Assembly (NCBI GenBank): GCA_002633025.1
Contig: NMRB01000963.1
Span: 13,733-77,732 of the forward strand
Source: Notospermus geniculatus
Taxonomy: Eukaryota; Nemertea; Pilidiophora; Heteronemertea; Lineidae
Direction of reading: 5' to 3'
DNA length: 64,000 bases
The translations under genes and the position numbers were made by a program. Shown in pieces: positions 44,531 through 57,600 of this stretch. Each line of letters opens with the position of its first letter. Position 1 is the stretch's first letter. The notes below the pieces were generated by a model, which was not told where the DNA came from, made no database searches, and saw nothing but the letters and a program-made list of their open reading frames with translations.

Positions 44531-47500
44531 ATGGCTGACTATGAAGGTTTGTCAAACATGTCAAATTTTGTTCTTTCATGTCTTTACATTTCTCTGTTTT
44601 TCGTGAATTTCGTGACTTGCTTGCTTTTCTTTTCCAGTCTTAGATGTCAAATAGGCCTGTTGATTGATTGATATTTCCAATCCATGGAATAATTTAAGGT
44701 GTAACCGAAAACAACAGCAGGCTGATGAGTGATGAATGATCATGATCATTCATGACCATGATGACATGATGATCCCATCCATGATGATGTGATGATGATG
44801 ATCATGATGATCAACAGGCATGACATGTCGGATGACAGTGACAGCTCAGTCAGCTGATAATAGGGGGCCTAATCACTCACTGCTGATTGACTGAAGCGCT
44901 TGCTTGCATGCTTGATTGGTCAAAGGCTTGGACCGCTTGTTAATTGTGTGTTGTGGTGGTGGTAGGTACGGTAGGCCTAAGGAAGCCCTAGACCCCCTAC
45001 ACTCCTCCGATCCTCACTATTTTTTTTCATTCTCCATCCACTGACAATGAGATTCAATGCTAATACGCAGCGCCACCTAAATGCACAACGCTAGAACTAT
45101 GACGCAATAGAGATAGTCAGTCCTATACGTGCACGTCAGGTAGGTATGTCAGCGTCAACAGTGAATGTTGATGGAAAGAAGAACAGTCACTCACCTCGTT
45201 CATCTTGTGAGTGACGCTGTTCTTCTTTCCATCAACATCCACTGTTGACGCTGACGTAGGACTCTATTGCGTCATATAACATGTCAGTCTGTGTGTCTGT
45301 CTGACGGTTGACAAGACTTTTGATTGAACAGTTCATGAGTTAGGCCTAATTGTAACTTTGTAGGCCGAACACTGACACTAGGCCAAAGAGGCCGCTTAAA
45401 ATTAATAAATTGTTTTACATGACTCCAGCTTCTGAAATGTTGGTGAGTAGGCCTAGGGCATTTTATATTTTATATTTTTCCTCGACAAGAAGGACATCAC
45501 CATTACTGGAAAATTACTTTTAATTTCTGAATTAGTGAATATCTCAATATTTTGTACAGCCCTTCTAATTCTATACTTTGAGGGTCACTTTAATTGGATC
45601 ACCCTGACAGAACTGCGGGAGTCTACATGTAGTTACTAAACATAACTGACGATCTCTGGCGTTTTTTGGGATGAAAAAAACTGACTTGTTGAAAAATATA
45701 AAATATTTAAAAAATCGAGGCGGCACCAAAAATTGAGGCGGGCGGCCATGTAAAACAATTTTTATTAATTTTAAGAGGCCTAATGTATGTTCAACGATAA
45801 TAAGGGGCCTTGCCTAATTCAACATCATCCACGTCATCATGTTCTCATACACAGTCTGACCCCACAGTTGAATACTGCTTATCAGTTAACATCATGACAT
45901 GGTTCATTGAACAATAATTGGTTTCTTAAATTCCATTGACACTCCTTAGTTCAATCCCACCATTGAGTGAGTATAGGTCAAGAATGTCTGCTATTTTTTC
46001 CTATTTAGGGCTGACTTCTTTTGCTTTTGACAGATCTCGTGATCTGAGGTTAGTCATGCAAAACTTTCTCAATGATGAATGAACTCTTTCATTCAATATA
46101 AGGAGAAGCTTGCCTCTCTTTGCTGACAGGGAGAATACTCTTAGAATAAAGAAATGAACTTGGCCTGTACTATGTCAAAGGATGAAATGTGAAAAACATT
46201 CTCGCTTCATTGGTAATATTGGCTGTATTGAAGTTTCAGGTCTAATCTACACAACACATCAATGGTGGTCTGACTGACCTGTATTAAGAATAAGATTGTT
46301 TTGACCACTATCTGAAGTACCCAGTACATGTATACAGAATAGTAGCTTGAGTTTAACATAAACCGGTATCTGTAGAAGTGTAAATGGGTCATAATAAAGT
46401 CAACATTGGCTTCTCACAGTTCAATAACTTGTAATATGAGATAGGAGTAGGTTTTTAATGTGATTGTGATATAGTGTATTTGAATTTCCGACAAACATAG
46501 AGTATCCATTTCTATTTATATTTCAGATGAAGAGTATGGGGGTGGGGGTGGGGGGTTCGCACCATGCCCTCACTGTGGCCGAACCTTCAATCCAGATACA
46601 TTGGTACGTATCTAAACTTGGCCACTTTCCCTGCAGTATTGTATGTACAGCAAGTTTTGATAACTCCCCCCCAAAAAGTGCCGTAAAACTTGTCATTATT
46701 TGATTTCAAGGCACGCCATGCAAAAATCTGTCAAAAGACACAGTCAAAGAAGAGGAAAGTTTTCGACTCAGGAAAACAGCGAGCAATGGGGTCTGATATT
46801 CCCACAAAGGCAACCATCCGTCCAGGACAACAACCGAAGGTGAGCATAATTTAGTCTCAAAATAGCCAGGCATCACGAAACTAAGAGATAAATTCATCCG
46901 GCTATGCGCATCCATCCTACCCAGTGAGAAAACGCCAACATGACTAACCAATGTTCAAGGGACATCTGTATTGAAACATCCGGTTAAGGAATAACTAAAC
47001 TTCGATTTTAGCATTTGTCTGTGTGGTATCATAATCCAGCATTCTATGAAAAGTTTCTTTGATTTTAGGCCAATGCTGGATCAGGAACTAAGAAGGTAGA
47101 TATAGATGGTTTCACAATGGATGGAGCGAAGTGATCTCTGTACATGTGCATGAAGGAAGGAAGGGGTGAATTCCAATAGAGGCTATGCATGTGACGTCAT
47201 CAGCGAGGTGACACCATGTTGGATGGAACGTTGTGACATGCTGACGCAGTGCATCTGACCACGTGCTCCGTCCGTTTTCCATCCAACACGTGGCGTCATA
47301 CCCATTGATGACGTCATTTGATGACGTCAGTGCATAGCCTCTATAGGAGCTGTCAGTCAGTTGGCCAGTAGGAATCAAAATGGTCCAATTCAATGCCTAG
47401 CGGAACGATTCATTGTTGACTGAGCACCAGTCAGGAGAATTTTATATTGTATTTGTCCGCTAGAACTTTGCTGCTGTCTTTTGGCGATAAGCATGGCTGA

Positions 47501-50500
47501 CTGCTCCTACATGTATTTCATGTACATGTACATTTTGGTCGAAATGACTCAATTCCTCTTTTCCATTTTCAGTTATCTTCAGTTCTGGGGTTCCATTGTG
47601 CACGATTTTTTGTTTTATTTCCAATAGATTCTATGATTTGGCCCTCTGTCACGTGAAACAGCACAGCCAAGTCATCACTGTGATTGTCATCAAAATGTTA
47701 GACATCTCTTCAAAATGCTGAGTTATCTTTTTCTGCTCCAGGCCAGCCCACCTTCTAAGAACAACTGGCGTCAAAAACATCAAGAATTTATAGCGGCAAT
47801 CAGGAATGCCCGAGGGGTGTCGCAGGCTTTAAAGACAGGGGCACCTCTTCCGCCACCACCAGCTCCATCTATAAATCCAGGTATGCAGATGAGGGTCATG
47901 GGTCAACTAAGTTGATCATAAAAATCTGTGCAGTACAGAACAATACACAGCACATGCAAGAAGTCACATGCAGAAATCAGAAACATTGGCACTTAGACTG
48001 ATGAACAAGTTTGGTACGCCTACCTGACATGCCTGATGAGACTGAGCGATTCTTTTCAGATTACATACAGTGCCAGTATTGCGGACGGCGTTTCAATGAG
48101 AAAGCTCACGGACGCCATGAACCATTTTGCAAAGAGAAACACGATAGGATATCAAGCAAACCAGTCATCTCGGACCAGGCGAAGCAGAGGGCAGCAGCTA
48201 GGACTCAAGTAAGTCCTCTTAACAAACACTCCTATGCTTGTCAATTTAAATGGTTCCTACTGTAAGTAGGCCTAGCTGTTCGAATAGTCATGTCCCAGGT
48301 CTGATCTCCGGGTGAGTTAGTTCATTGTGAGAAAGTATCAATCAATCAATCATTATCATTCGTATTTTCTTAGTATCGAGCACCAAGATTGAAACAGAAA
48401 ACAGAGATGAATATGACTTCAACGCAGCAGAATGGTGGCTATGGGACTAGGCCGTCTGCTGGTGGCACCAGGACAGGAGGAAGTAAGTTCATTTTCTTGA
48501 TTACTGCTCAGTTTATGCTTTTAGTGTTCTGTAGAGCTTGCATATATAACACAACTAACAAATGTGATGAGCAACATTGTGCATTGCTGTGAAAATTGAG
48601 ATCTAACAGTTTCACACATTGCTGACTACAATTGACTTCTGATGAGTGACTTTTTGCTGGCATAAACAGTCAGATTTTGGCCGCAAAAGTCATTCTGCTT
48701 TCCATACTTCTCTACAGGTTCGTACGGTCATGGAAGACCTGGAAAAGTACTTGAAAATTAATTTTCATTGAAAGGCCTGGAAAAGTCCCCAATTTCTTCC
48801 AAAGTCCTTGAAAAGTCCTGGAATACAATCTGTCATCAAAATAAAATCAACACTGCTTATTTTCAAACGACCTTTGTTAATATTTTTCGATCGTCTGTGT
48901 CTTTCTGCTGCTGTCCGATCGCGGGAAGCGGGAACGGCATGGTCATGTGGCAGGAGTATGTATTGAATGGTTTCCATCTTTGCCACTACAGCGCGCACAG
49001 CGCTGCTGTACACACTAGACTGTCATGAGTACACTGCCGTAAGTCGCCTGGAGGCTGGATTGATAATGAAGTAGCACAATTGTGAGATGTTGGAATGCGA
49101 ATGAAGGTCCTTGAAATTTATGCTGGAAAAGTCCTTGAAAAAAATCCTGGGCGAGGAGGAAGAACCCTGTCTCTAAACCAGCTTAGCATGTGGTGTTTTC
49201 TGTTCATATTGCAGTGAGTTGTTCCATTACTAACCTTTTTCATCGCTTTTTGCTAACACTAGGTTACGCTAAATCAGCCGGTAGTCGTGGCGCCAGATCA
49301 GGGAGTGGATCATCTGCAGGTAGTTTCAATTTATTGGGATGCAAAGTGGTGAAATACACTTTGATTCGTCACCAAATTTGTCAGTTCTATTCAAATTTGA
49401 GGTCTAAAATCAGGACACCTCTCAACTGATGGCAGGTTTTGTCAGTTTCAGCGGTGTCCGAGATGTTTGACTGTTTTTTCACCCTTCTGAATGATTGCTT
49501 TCTCTTCCAGTGCGAAGAGACAGTACAGATAGTTTAAGCGGAGCTTATGGTAACATGACGAAATCACGAAGTACGGGACAAGTGGTAAGTCATCGTGTCA
49601 CATAGTCAGACTCGGGCTGGACTGTCGGAGTGGTCCAGTGGAAATATCAGCACCTGTCACCTCTGAGGTGCGGGTTCGATCCCGGCCCAGTCGGACTCAT
49701 ACAACTTTATGCTGTTGAGCCATCATTGTGCTCAAAATGATCTGTTCTTTTTCAGAGTGACCCAGGAATGGGGCGACCGATGCGAACAGGACGGGACCCT
49801 CAATCTTATGAAGATGCGAAAAAGAGCGTCCGTGGGACAAACATGGCCCGCGGCAACATGTCGAGGTATAGCAATAGTATGGAATCGCTAACCCACCTCT
49901 CACCAGCTGTAAGGTACGGGGCTTATGCTTTGCTTCTAACATCGGCAGAAATGACTTCAGGTGCTGCTCCAAGTGATAGTTTTCTCACCCCAGTCAAAAC
50001 TGCTCTTGCCATTGGAGCATCAAGGGTGTGTAGGCCCCAGAGACAAGAAATAGTCCACCCATTGAATGAGGTAACCCTTTGCTAACTAACAACTGATCTG
50101 CAGACTCTAACCAGCTTCCTACCATAAGCTTTAACAGCAGCGGCACAGCACTGCTAACGAATACCTTAACCCTAGTAAGCTAACTTGCCCGCATACTCTA
50201 ACTTATTTTCCTGCCATTAATAGTCCCAGCGAATTGGGCTATCGTCGGAGTCCATCCAGGTGAGTGATTGATTCTGCATTTTGCATGGCTATCTTTGAAA
50301 CTGCACCTTGCTCTTGTCTTTGTTTTTATGGCAGTTGTGTTGTTTTCTGATCACACAAATCTGTCACATTCTATTTGAATCTTGCACCTGGCATTTGGAT
50401 GTTTGATGTGGGTTTTCTGCATGCCGTGGTTGATTAGGCTTGAATTTGAAGGCAAACACGCCACTTTATGACGGTCTTTGGCCTGTACCCCATTGTGGCA

Positions 50501-50872
50501 CTGTCATAAATGTTGTCTGTTTCACCCAAAAAATAACGATTTTGTTTCACATCAGATTGTCAAAACAACCAGGTGGAAAGCACAGCAACTGTAAGACATC
50601 GTGGCTTCTTCACTTTTGAAATGCTTCATTTGCAACCAGACTTGGACAGTGTGCACATTGCTGGACTGTTACGAGTATTCATTGTGTTTTCCAGGGGGAC
50701 ACCACCATCTTCTGGGAGAACAATGGCCAACAGCGACAGCAGCATGCCAGCCGGACGTCAGGGTAGCGCTGGGGGAAAATTCTGCCACGAGTGTGGGACA
50801 AAATATCCAGTGGCGACAGCAAAATTCTGTGTTAATTGCGGAGTTCGGAGACTAGCAGTAGGCGGCTTTTGA
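44531..50872 (+). CDS. ZC2HC1A: Zinc finger C2HC-type protein 1 (ZC2HC1A/B-like)
   Basis: Thirteen plus-strand exons, all in phase, 386 codons: 44531-44546, 46527-46603, 46711-46839, 47069-47095, 47742-47880, 48060-48208, 48374-48482, 49263-49319, 49511-49584, 49756-49908, 50224-50259, 50556-50572, 50695-50872. The first zinc site is CPHCGRTFNPDTLARHAKIC, followed by QKTQSKKRKVFDS, then NWRQKHQEFIAAIRNARG with a proline run. The second zinc site is CQYCGRRFNEKAHGRHEPFC. The C-terminal KFCHECGTKYP..AKFCVNCGVRR is the family signature. Middle exons encode a Ser/Gly/Arg-rich linker. Family function is not well defined. The exons at 47069 (27 nt) and 50556 (17 nt) are inferred from splice sites and phase; the 17-nt exon is needed to keep frame into the last exon. 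Skipping 50224 and 50556 with a donor at 49913 also stays in frame. Confidence 0.85.
45148..45256. repeat. Foldback, arms ~48 bp
   Basis: TCAGCGTCAACAGTGAATGT through GAAGAACAGTCACTCAC pairs with GTGAGTGACGCTGTTCTTCT onward. Outer words ATGACGCAATAGAG (45101) and CTCTATTGCGTCAT (45264) extend the inverted structure to about 45100-45280. It is intronic in the ZC2HC1-like gene. Confidence 0.7.
45388..45780. repeat. 393-bp element with ~34-bp inverted ends
   Basis: The left GCTTAAAATTAATAAATTG and TTTTACATG are matched at the right by CATGTAAAACAATTTTTATT and TTTTAAGAGGCC. Inner TTTATATTTTTCCTCGAC pairs with the TTGAAAAATATAAAATA region. No coding capacity; it lies in intron 1 of the ZC2HC1-like gene. 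Confidence 0.65.
47175..47344. repeat. Foldback with TGACGTCA words
   Basis: ATAGAGGCTATGCATGTGACGTCAT at the left is mirrored by ATGACGTCAGTGCATAGCC at the right. An inner pair GTTGGATGGA..TCCATCCAAC also matches. It sits just after the 27-nt exon of the ZC2HC1-like gene. It shares the CRE-word habit with 563-752 and 54000-54183. Confidence 0.7.
48718..49171. repeat. Dispersed element with GGAAAAGTCCTTGAAA words
   Basis: The left part has GGAAGACCTGGAAAAGTAC and CCTGGAAAAGTCC; the right part has GGTCCTTGAAATTTATG and GGAAAAGTCCTTGAAAAAAA. These direct phrases bracket an AT-rich interior. It is intronic in the ZC2HC1-like gene with no protein recognised. Confidence 0.5.
49621..49696 (+). repeat. 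tRNA-Asp-like SINE head
   Basis: ACTGTCGGAGTGGTCCAGTGG (A-box region), CACCTGTCACCTCTGAGGTG, GGGTTCGATCCCGGCC (intact B box). CTGTCAC matches the tRNA-Asp(GTC) anticodon loop. The acceptor ends CTGTCGG/CCCAGTCGG do not pair properly as a tRNA, and the segment recurs elsewhere, so it is a SINE. It is intronic in the ZC2HC1-like gene. Confidence 0.7.
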
Positions 50873-53200
50873 TGAATGCGTCGGATATGCTATTCATTAT
50901 TTTGCCACTAGGTGGCATTGCGTCTCTGAAAATTGCTGAGGGGCTGATTTCGATTGGTAGTCGGACCCAAGCCACTTGTGATAAAGCAGAGAAAGTCAGA
51001 ATGGTGAAGTGGAAGCATCAGCCCTCATAAGCAATGTGGTAGTGGGTTCAATAACTTGGCTAACTCATGTCTCATGAGAAAGAGACTGTCAGACAGGCCT
51101 AGTGCAAACATCTGTGCCTATCACACCCGAGGCTGTGGTTCAACCCTCATGTGATACTGATAGAGGGTCACTTTGACAGCATGAATGGTGTGATGAAGGG
51201 ACTTTGAATGAGTGAGGAAGCTGAAAATCATCTTGTGATTGTCAGGTTCAATTTTATCAAATACGGTTTGTGACCCGGCACAGCAAAATGACAGTGAGTC
51301 AGAATGCACACAGAAGACCGAAGATGACACCAGACAACAGTTACAGAAACCGACAAAGTCAAATTTCACAATGGGCAGACAATCCTGAAATCAACAAACC
51401 ATTGGTGTCACCTTGGACATGTTGGGTCTTCTTCTGTGCGCATTCTGACTCATTTTGCTGTGGCGAGTCACATAGCCTATACGCCATATTGAATCACTTT
51501 GTCCAGTGAGTTTGACAAGGAAGAATGATGTAGAATAGAAATTCATCAGATTTTCGTCCAGACTTCGTTGACATTGCTAGATATCTGTCTCACCATTTTG
51601 TTCTGACCAGATTAGATTTACTGATACAACAGACTGTGATAAACCCACCGCACCCGGTACCTGATGGTTCACGTTACCCAGTACCTGGTGTTTCATGCCA
51701 CCTGGTACCTTGTGATTCACCCCACCCACCTGGTCATTTGGTCCAAAGCAGGTCTTCCAATGTGGCAAGGTTAGGTAGAATAAACAACACCAGAACGAAA
51801 CCGACACATCCATGGGTGATGTCCCACCTGACATCACCAACTCGCACAAAGTTTTGGGTTCAAATTGGGGTCATTCCACCAAGGCTCAATAAGGAGCCCC
51901 GATATGTTTGCAATATCTTTGATTTCAAATTGTTTTTGACTGCACATGTAGACAATCTTGCTTCATTCGAAGAAGATCAACTTGCATTATGCACTTTAGG
52001 GATAGACTAGGCACAGTTCGTGGGAATCATGGGCCATTTGAGATTCGCCCAAATGTCAGAGGCATCCACTCGATGATAGCCCAACTTCCCAGGAATTATG
52101 TACACACATGTAATAGACTGTAGCCTGAAAAACAGTGGCGAGGTCAAGGTCAGATTTGCAAGATGTGATAATTTATGCAAAATTGAAAGGTCAAAGGTCA
52201 TGCCGGCAGGAAGTGAGTGTGCCATGCACGTCTTATTAAACTACAATGAATTCTACTGAGTGAGTTTGCTACTCTGTCATATTGTGTTTTCCTCAAGCCA
52301 ATCCTTGACCGCAGGCAATCTTTGACCTTGACATCAGCCAGTCTTTGACCTTGACCTTGTCGAGATTCTGTAGATATTTCAGTATCCATTGTGTTCAAAT
52401 CTATACTCATTTCCTGAATGCTCATGTATCATATCATATAGTATCAGGATTTCATCAGGAATTTTGAGATTTTTACGTACTTAAAGGGACCATAATAGGA
52501 GCATGTTAATCTGGGTCCATTCCACTGTACATTGTGCATGTCAATCAAAAATCATTATGGACATGAAGTTCTTATCGTGGTCCCCTAGCTTTAGCTTAGA
52601 CCCTGTGTGCCAATAACTGTCCCATCAGACCATGACACCGCTGTGTGCGAAGACTGAGAAATGCCGTCCCCAGAATGAAACATATCAATTTTACATTCCA
52701 TTATGCGTTATTGTTAAAGATGCAGCCCTTCACCAGAAGTTGCCATGTTGGGATCCGAGTAGAAGCAAGTGTTGTGGGCCAGCTTGTTATGACCACATCC
52801 ATTCTGTCATTACCAACAAGCAATTGTCAGTACTGTGGATTTATACAAGTACATGTACGTATTACTGTGTGCCCATAGTCAGTAACAACATGGAAGTACA
52901 TAGAAATCAGACTGCATTGATGTAAATGAGAAACCTATCTCTGAAATCAAATATAAATTTGAGAGCTTACAATTACATATTTCTCATCTTTTCATTCATT
53001 GACTGTTAGCAAGTAGAACAGGGGCCTTTTTCTGCAAAGACAAAGAACGAAGATGGTAATCCCAAGCCTAGATAGGAGCTCGGCTGAAATCTTACCAGGT
53101 GTGCTTTGGTAGTGAAGATTTTAAAGATGAACGAAAAGTTGATAATAAGAAGTAAAACATTTATTAGCAGCTTATACACCTACATATGATATACGGTACA
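50873..53200. other. 3' region of the ZC2HC1-like gene and spacer
   Basis: Contains a degenerate ~27-bp tandem motif at 51648-51730 (variants of ACCTGGTACCTTGTGATTCA). At 52300-52360 there is a TTTGACCTTGACC-rich patch like the half-site repeats. No gene or further exon recognised. Confidence 0.45.
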
Positions 53201-53213
53201 CATCCATTTTTAG

Positions 53214-53830
53214 CTCACCTGGAGTGAGCTCTTGTCGTGGGTCTGCGTCCGTCGTCCGTCGTCGTCCGTCGTCTGTCGTCGTCCGTCGTCGTCGTCCGTC
53301 GTCGTCCGTTAGCAGGGCACGTTTCGTAACCGCTGGAGCTATTGATCTGAAACTTGGTACATATATACCCCTAGGTCATATGACCTATGACACCAAGTTT
53401 CGGTCCGATTCGACTCTTAGCTTGGCCACCAGGTGGCGGAAACCGAAAACACAAAAAGTGCAATAACTCCTGAACTAATGACTGGATCACCTCCAAATTT
53501 TTATCATAGGTGTATCTAATGAGGGTACATTACATATGTAACGGGTTTTTGATTTGACCTACTTTTCAAGGTCACAGAGGTCAAAGTTCAAAATTTTGCC
53601 TTCAAGTGGCACGTTTCGTAACCGCAGGTGGTATTGACCTGAAATTTGCTACATATATACCCCTAGGTCAGATGACCTATGACACCAAGTTTTGGCCCGA
53701 TTTGACTCTTAGCTTGGCCACCAGGTGGCGGAAACCAAAAACANNNNNNNNNNNNNNNNNNNNNNNNNNNNNNNNNNNNNNNNNNNNNNNNNNNNNNNNN
53801 NNNNNNNNNNNNNNNNNNNNNNNNNNNNNN
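53214..53830. repeat. CGTC-rich simple repeat and duplicated dispersed repeat, cut by a gap
   Basis: 53225-53300 is built from GTCGTCCGTC. It is followed by a ~150-bp unit starting GCACGTTTCGTAACCGC (53318) that is repeated from 53609 with few changes (TACATATATACCCCTAGGTC in both). 53744-53830 is a run of undetermined bases. This is a common type of dispersed repeat starting TTAGCTCACCTGGAGTGAGC; frames through it are not genes. Confidence 0.6.
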
Positions 53831-53999
53831 GGACAGCTGCAGTTCACAGGGTTGCGGCGAGTGACCCACGTGTGACGTCAGATGAACCCAGGTTTCCGTG
53901 GCGATGACCTATATTCTTTTGTCGATTTCGTCACTCGTTCTTGTGCTGGGAAACCCCGCCCATGACGTCACGGGATACCCAGTTCCCATGGTATCGCCA

Positions 54000-54183
54000 G
54001 TCAGCGTCGTCCAAATCAACATCCTCATACGTCACAAATCAGCCCGTCATCGACACGTATGACGTCAGTCATTCAGTGTAGACCGTTTCAACGGCATTTG
54101 ATGTTGGTACATGATGACGTCATACGTGTCGATGACGGGCTGATTTGTGACGTATGAGGATGTTGATTTGGACGACGCTGATT
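54000..54183. repeat. Foldback, arms ~69 bp, TGACGTCA-rich
   Basis: TCAGCGTCGTCCAAATCAAC to ACACGTATGACGTCA (54001-54067) pairs almost perfectly with TGACGTCATACGTGTCGATG to GTTGATTTGGACGACGCTGA (54114-54182). The loop is ~45 bp. The surroundings 53870-54275 carry further GACGTCA words (for example 53874, 53963, 54252), so the whole block is strikingly CRE-dense. Confidence 0.8.
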
Positions 54184-54483
54184 GGCTGACGTCACCGTGG
54201 AATGACGTTACCGCGCCGATCACCGGTGAGATACGTACGTCACTGTGCGCAGACGTCACCGTGGAATGACGTCTTTGGCACGGAAGGGAAACCACGGCAA
54301 CGAACAAAAAACGCTTAAACGTACCACTTTCGCACATGTTTTTCAAGAACGAACTCGCTACAAACCTAGTCCGTGTCGCAAGCTTCCCGCTGGTACCAAG
54401 CGTCACGCAGTTCGTGCGGTAGTTTTCGAGTTTACCCATCACAAAAATTTGGCCTTTCCCTTTTATAGTATAGACATCAAACT

Positions 54484-54560
54484 ATGCAGGAGTCGAACTC
54501 GCGTCGACCCATTGCACAGTTTGGTAGTCAAACGCGCTAACCACTTGACCACCGGGCTTA
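54484..54560 (-). repeat. tRNA-derived sequence, second SINE type
   Basis: On the minus strand GCCCGGTGGTCAAGTGGTTA (A box), GCGCGTTTGACTACCAAAC and GAGTTCGACTCCTGC (B box) are visible. The anticodon loop lacks the invariant T at position 33 and the acceptor strands do not pair well, so a functional tRNA is unlikely. The internal promoter boxes look intact. Confidence 0.5.
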
Positions 54561-54624
54561 GACACCTGGGTCACCTCCAGGAACGGAATTTCAATATCTT
54601 CACAACTAGACCCAGCCCCAGCCC

Positions 54625-57600
54625 CTACGACACCCCAGAACTGTCAACGTTTCGTATTATGGTCTCACCTATATACCAAGTCCTCTCGTGCAACTTTTCT
54701 CCAAGGAAATATAACCCAGCAAAGAACGCCAGGAGGACGATGATGAATGCGGAACGTTCTAATGTGCCCAACACGGCCAGGACGGGGTAGATCCAGGAGC
54801 CAGTCACGTACGCTATCACATGGATCCTGGAAGAAGAGGTGACAACTTGTACAAAGAATTAATCAATTGTTACATCCTGCCATTTCCATAGCAACAATCC
54901 AAGATGGCCACCAGACAAAACAACTGATCTCCTTCCCAACAATTTTACTCACCACACAATATAAAGGCCTGCCAAACCCATCGCAGCTATAGCTCCATTT
55001 TTTCTTTTTGGGAATTCATGGTGGACTAGATAATTCTCGATGAGTAGGAGGGGTAAAGCAGTCGTGTGCTGCAACGGAGAAGAGAACGGAATATAGAACC
55101 GAGATGAAGTTCCACCAAGAATAGGCCTAGGCCTACAGATGCAAGGCTGGCTCGCCTGGTTGTGCATGGAAATTTTCACTCTCATCTCTGCAATGTTGGT
55201 GTATCACTGTCAAGAGTGGCACAGTGGTAACATCACCACCTGTCACCTCCGAGGTCCTTAGTTCAATCCCCGGATCCATTCTCCAATGGATAAAGAGAAC
55301 GACTCTTTGGCATTCAGCATGATTTCTACAGGCATTTTGGTTTCAGGGACTTCGCTGCAGACTGCATGTTAATGCACTTGTGCACTGATTATACCTACCA
55401 TAAGATGGTTCATCCATATTGGAATGAACTTGTCTAAGCGTTTCGGGAAGACCAATTCCCGGTTGAAGGCGTAAATTCCCCAGAAAGTCGACACAACGAA
55501 CTGAAACCAGAGGAAGATGAATAAAACTAGCACTTTTCATTCATTGAATTGAAATTGCAACATGGTTCCTGCGGCTTTTTGGTGAGCAAAATTAAGGCCT
55601 TTTTAAGGCTTTTTAAGGCCAATCCGGGAAAAAATTAATGCCAAGTTGTCAGGAGTTTTCATGTAGGTTGTGCAATATTAACGCAGGAGAATGTTCTAAA
55701 GAACACATAAAGGTAAGCGCTGAGGGAGGGATCCCGAATTTGACGACTGGGCGGTTTTCAACTGATATGAATAAAAATGTCGTTAGAAAGGGGAAACGGT
55801 TTGATGAAAATTCAAAACTGAAGCTACATCAAATTTAAGGCCTTTTTAAGGCCACTGAGTGAAAAAATGCTATATTTAAGGCTTTTTAAGGCCTTAATTC
55901 TGAAAAGCAAAAATTCCTGACTTTTAATGCTTTTTAAGGATCCGCGGGAGCCCTGTGCAAGTCAAATATATAAAGTTAGAAATCCTGGAAACCCCAAATT
56001 TATCAGTGCCCCCACCCAACTCAACTCGTTTTACAGAGTCTTCATTGAAATTTCTAATTCCTCGTATAATCAAGAGATGGAGGCAGATATGTAAACAGAC
56101 TTTCTGATCCAATTCCAATGTAAGTACCGGTACCTCCCCATCAGATTAAAACCCCAGCTGTTCATATTTATAGTAAAATGTACCGGTACTGCCCTGGCAC
56201 ATCTTGCCAGGAGGCACAACAAAATAAATTACAATTCATGCGCAGAATTTATGCATTCTTCACGGGAGAGATAACCGACAGCTGCGGAAGGTAGTTATTG
56301 AGAGAATTTTGTTACGTTGTAGCCAGGTAGGCTATATGCCTATTCATTTCCTATGCCGACCGCACACAGCTGCCTTTCAATGGTGAAAGCAGTATCACCA
56401 CGAGTAATCAGTGGGATGGCAGACAATTGAAGGAACAGCTCTAATCCCATACTGCTGAGTTCACCGTAGTGTAGAAAAGAGCTATTACTTCATTTAGCCA
56501 CACTCCCACTGGAATGACTGGTCACTCATGAATACGGCCTTTTACCATTGGATTGGGAGGGCAGACGTCTCATGGTTTTTGCTGCTGCAGGTCAGATGCC
56601 TCTGTAATGGCAGGGTAGTTGGCAGTCCAGGGAAATGCTATTCTCAGCAGCAGAGCCAGGAAAGATACCGGGAAAGATAGAGGTGGCCTAAGCAGCATTA
56701 CATGGTTCAAGTGATAGCGAAAATACTAACGTGCATCTACATCTTTTTTTCGTACAGAAAAGTTCTATTTTGATTATCAAGAAGAGACGTTTTCTCGGCC
56801 ACTCCTCTGTTAAGTAGGCATGAACCAGATCAGCAAATTGCTGGAGAGATACAATATTACGTGGCCTAATGCAACCAACATTCATCAAGGAAACTGGCTG
56901 CAGCAGATGTAAATGTAAGCCTGAGCAAGTCTGTAGGATCAAAAAAGGTCTAGGATGAGTTGGAGCTAATAAACTAACACGTGTAGAGAGCTGTCCCTGA
57001 TGAAGAGAACTTTACAGGTAGAAGAGAGATCCTCCCATGGCAGAGGTTTTTCCTCGCTTCTCTTCATTCACTGTGTGCGAGTGTATGAAGAGGTGGGAGA
57101 CCAATCCCTGTTATGGGAGGATGGCCAAGGTGAACACAGAGAAGGGAAGTTTAACATCGAAAGACTAGACGATTATGGGAATTCTAGGGTTGCTTCATTG
57201 GCCCATTGACTTGGAATTCAGAAAGCACCCAAGGTGGCGCATCTTGAGGTAATCAGTGGTTCTTAATGCTTGTTCTCTCCTTCACTGCATATGTGGAGTG
57301 ACAAAGGTAGCAAGCGCAAGGAACTTCTGGTATTCTCTGGAGCAAGACGAGTCAGGCCTGGCAGGACCAGGAGGTGCTGACACCTACAGTCAATGTTGGA
57401 GTGATTCACATTGTTTATGGCACTGCTCTGATTATTTTATCAGAGATCACCAGACAGCAAATTGGCCACTTATAAGTATTTCCTGCTGTGTAATCATGAT
57501 TGATAATTAAACTGATGGCAGGTGACTGACTTGTGCCAAGTTTTTCGCTGAATGAAAGCTGAATGGAAGAGAGCATTTAAAGGGGAACTCTACATGGTCA

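Noticed and set aside
53224-53875. Frames through the CGTC repeat and N-run
   Set aside because: Simple repeat and undetermined bases produce the open reading; two repeated copies show it is a dispersed repeat.
54484-54560. Functional tRNA gene on the minus strand
   Set aside because: A and B boxes are present but the anticodon loop and acceptor stem do not fit a working tRNA.
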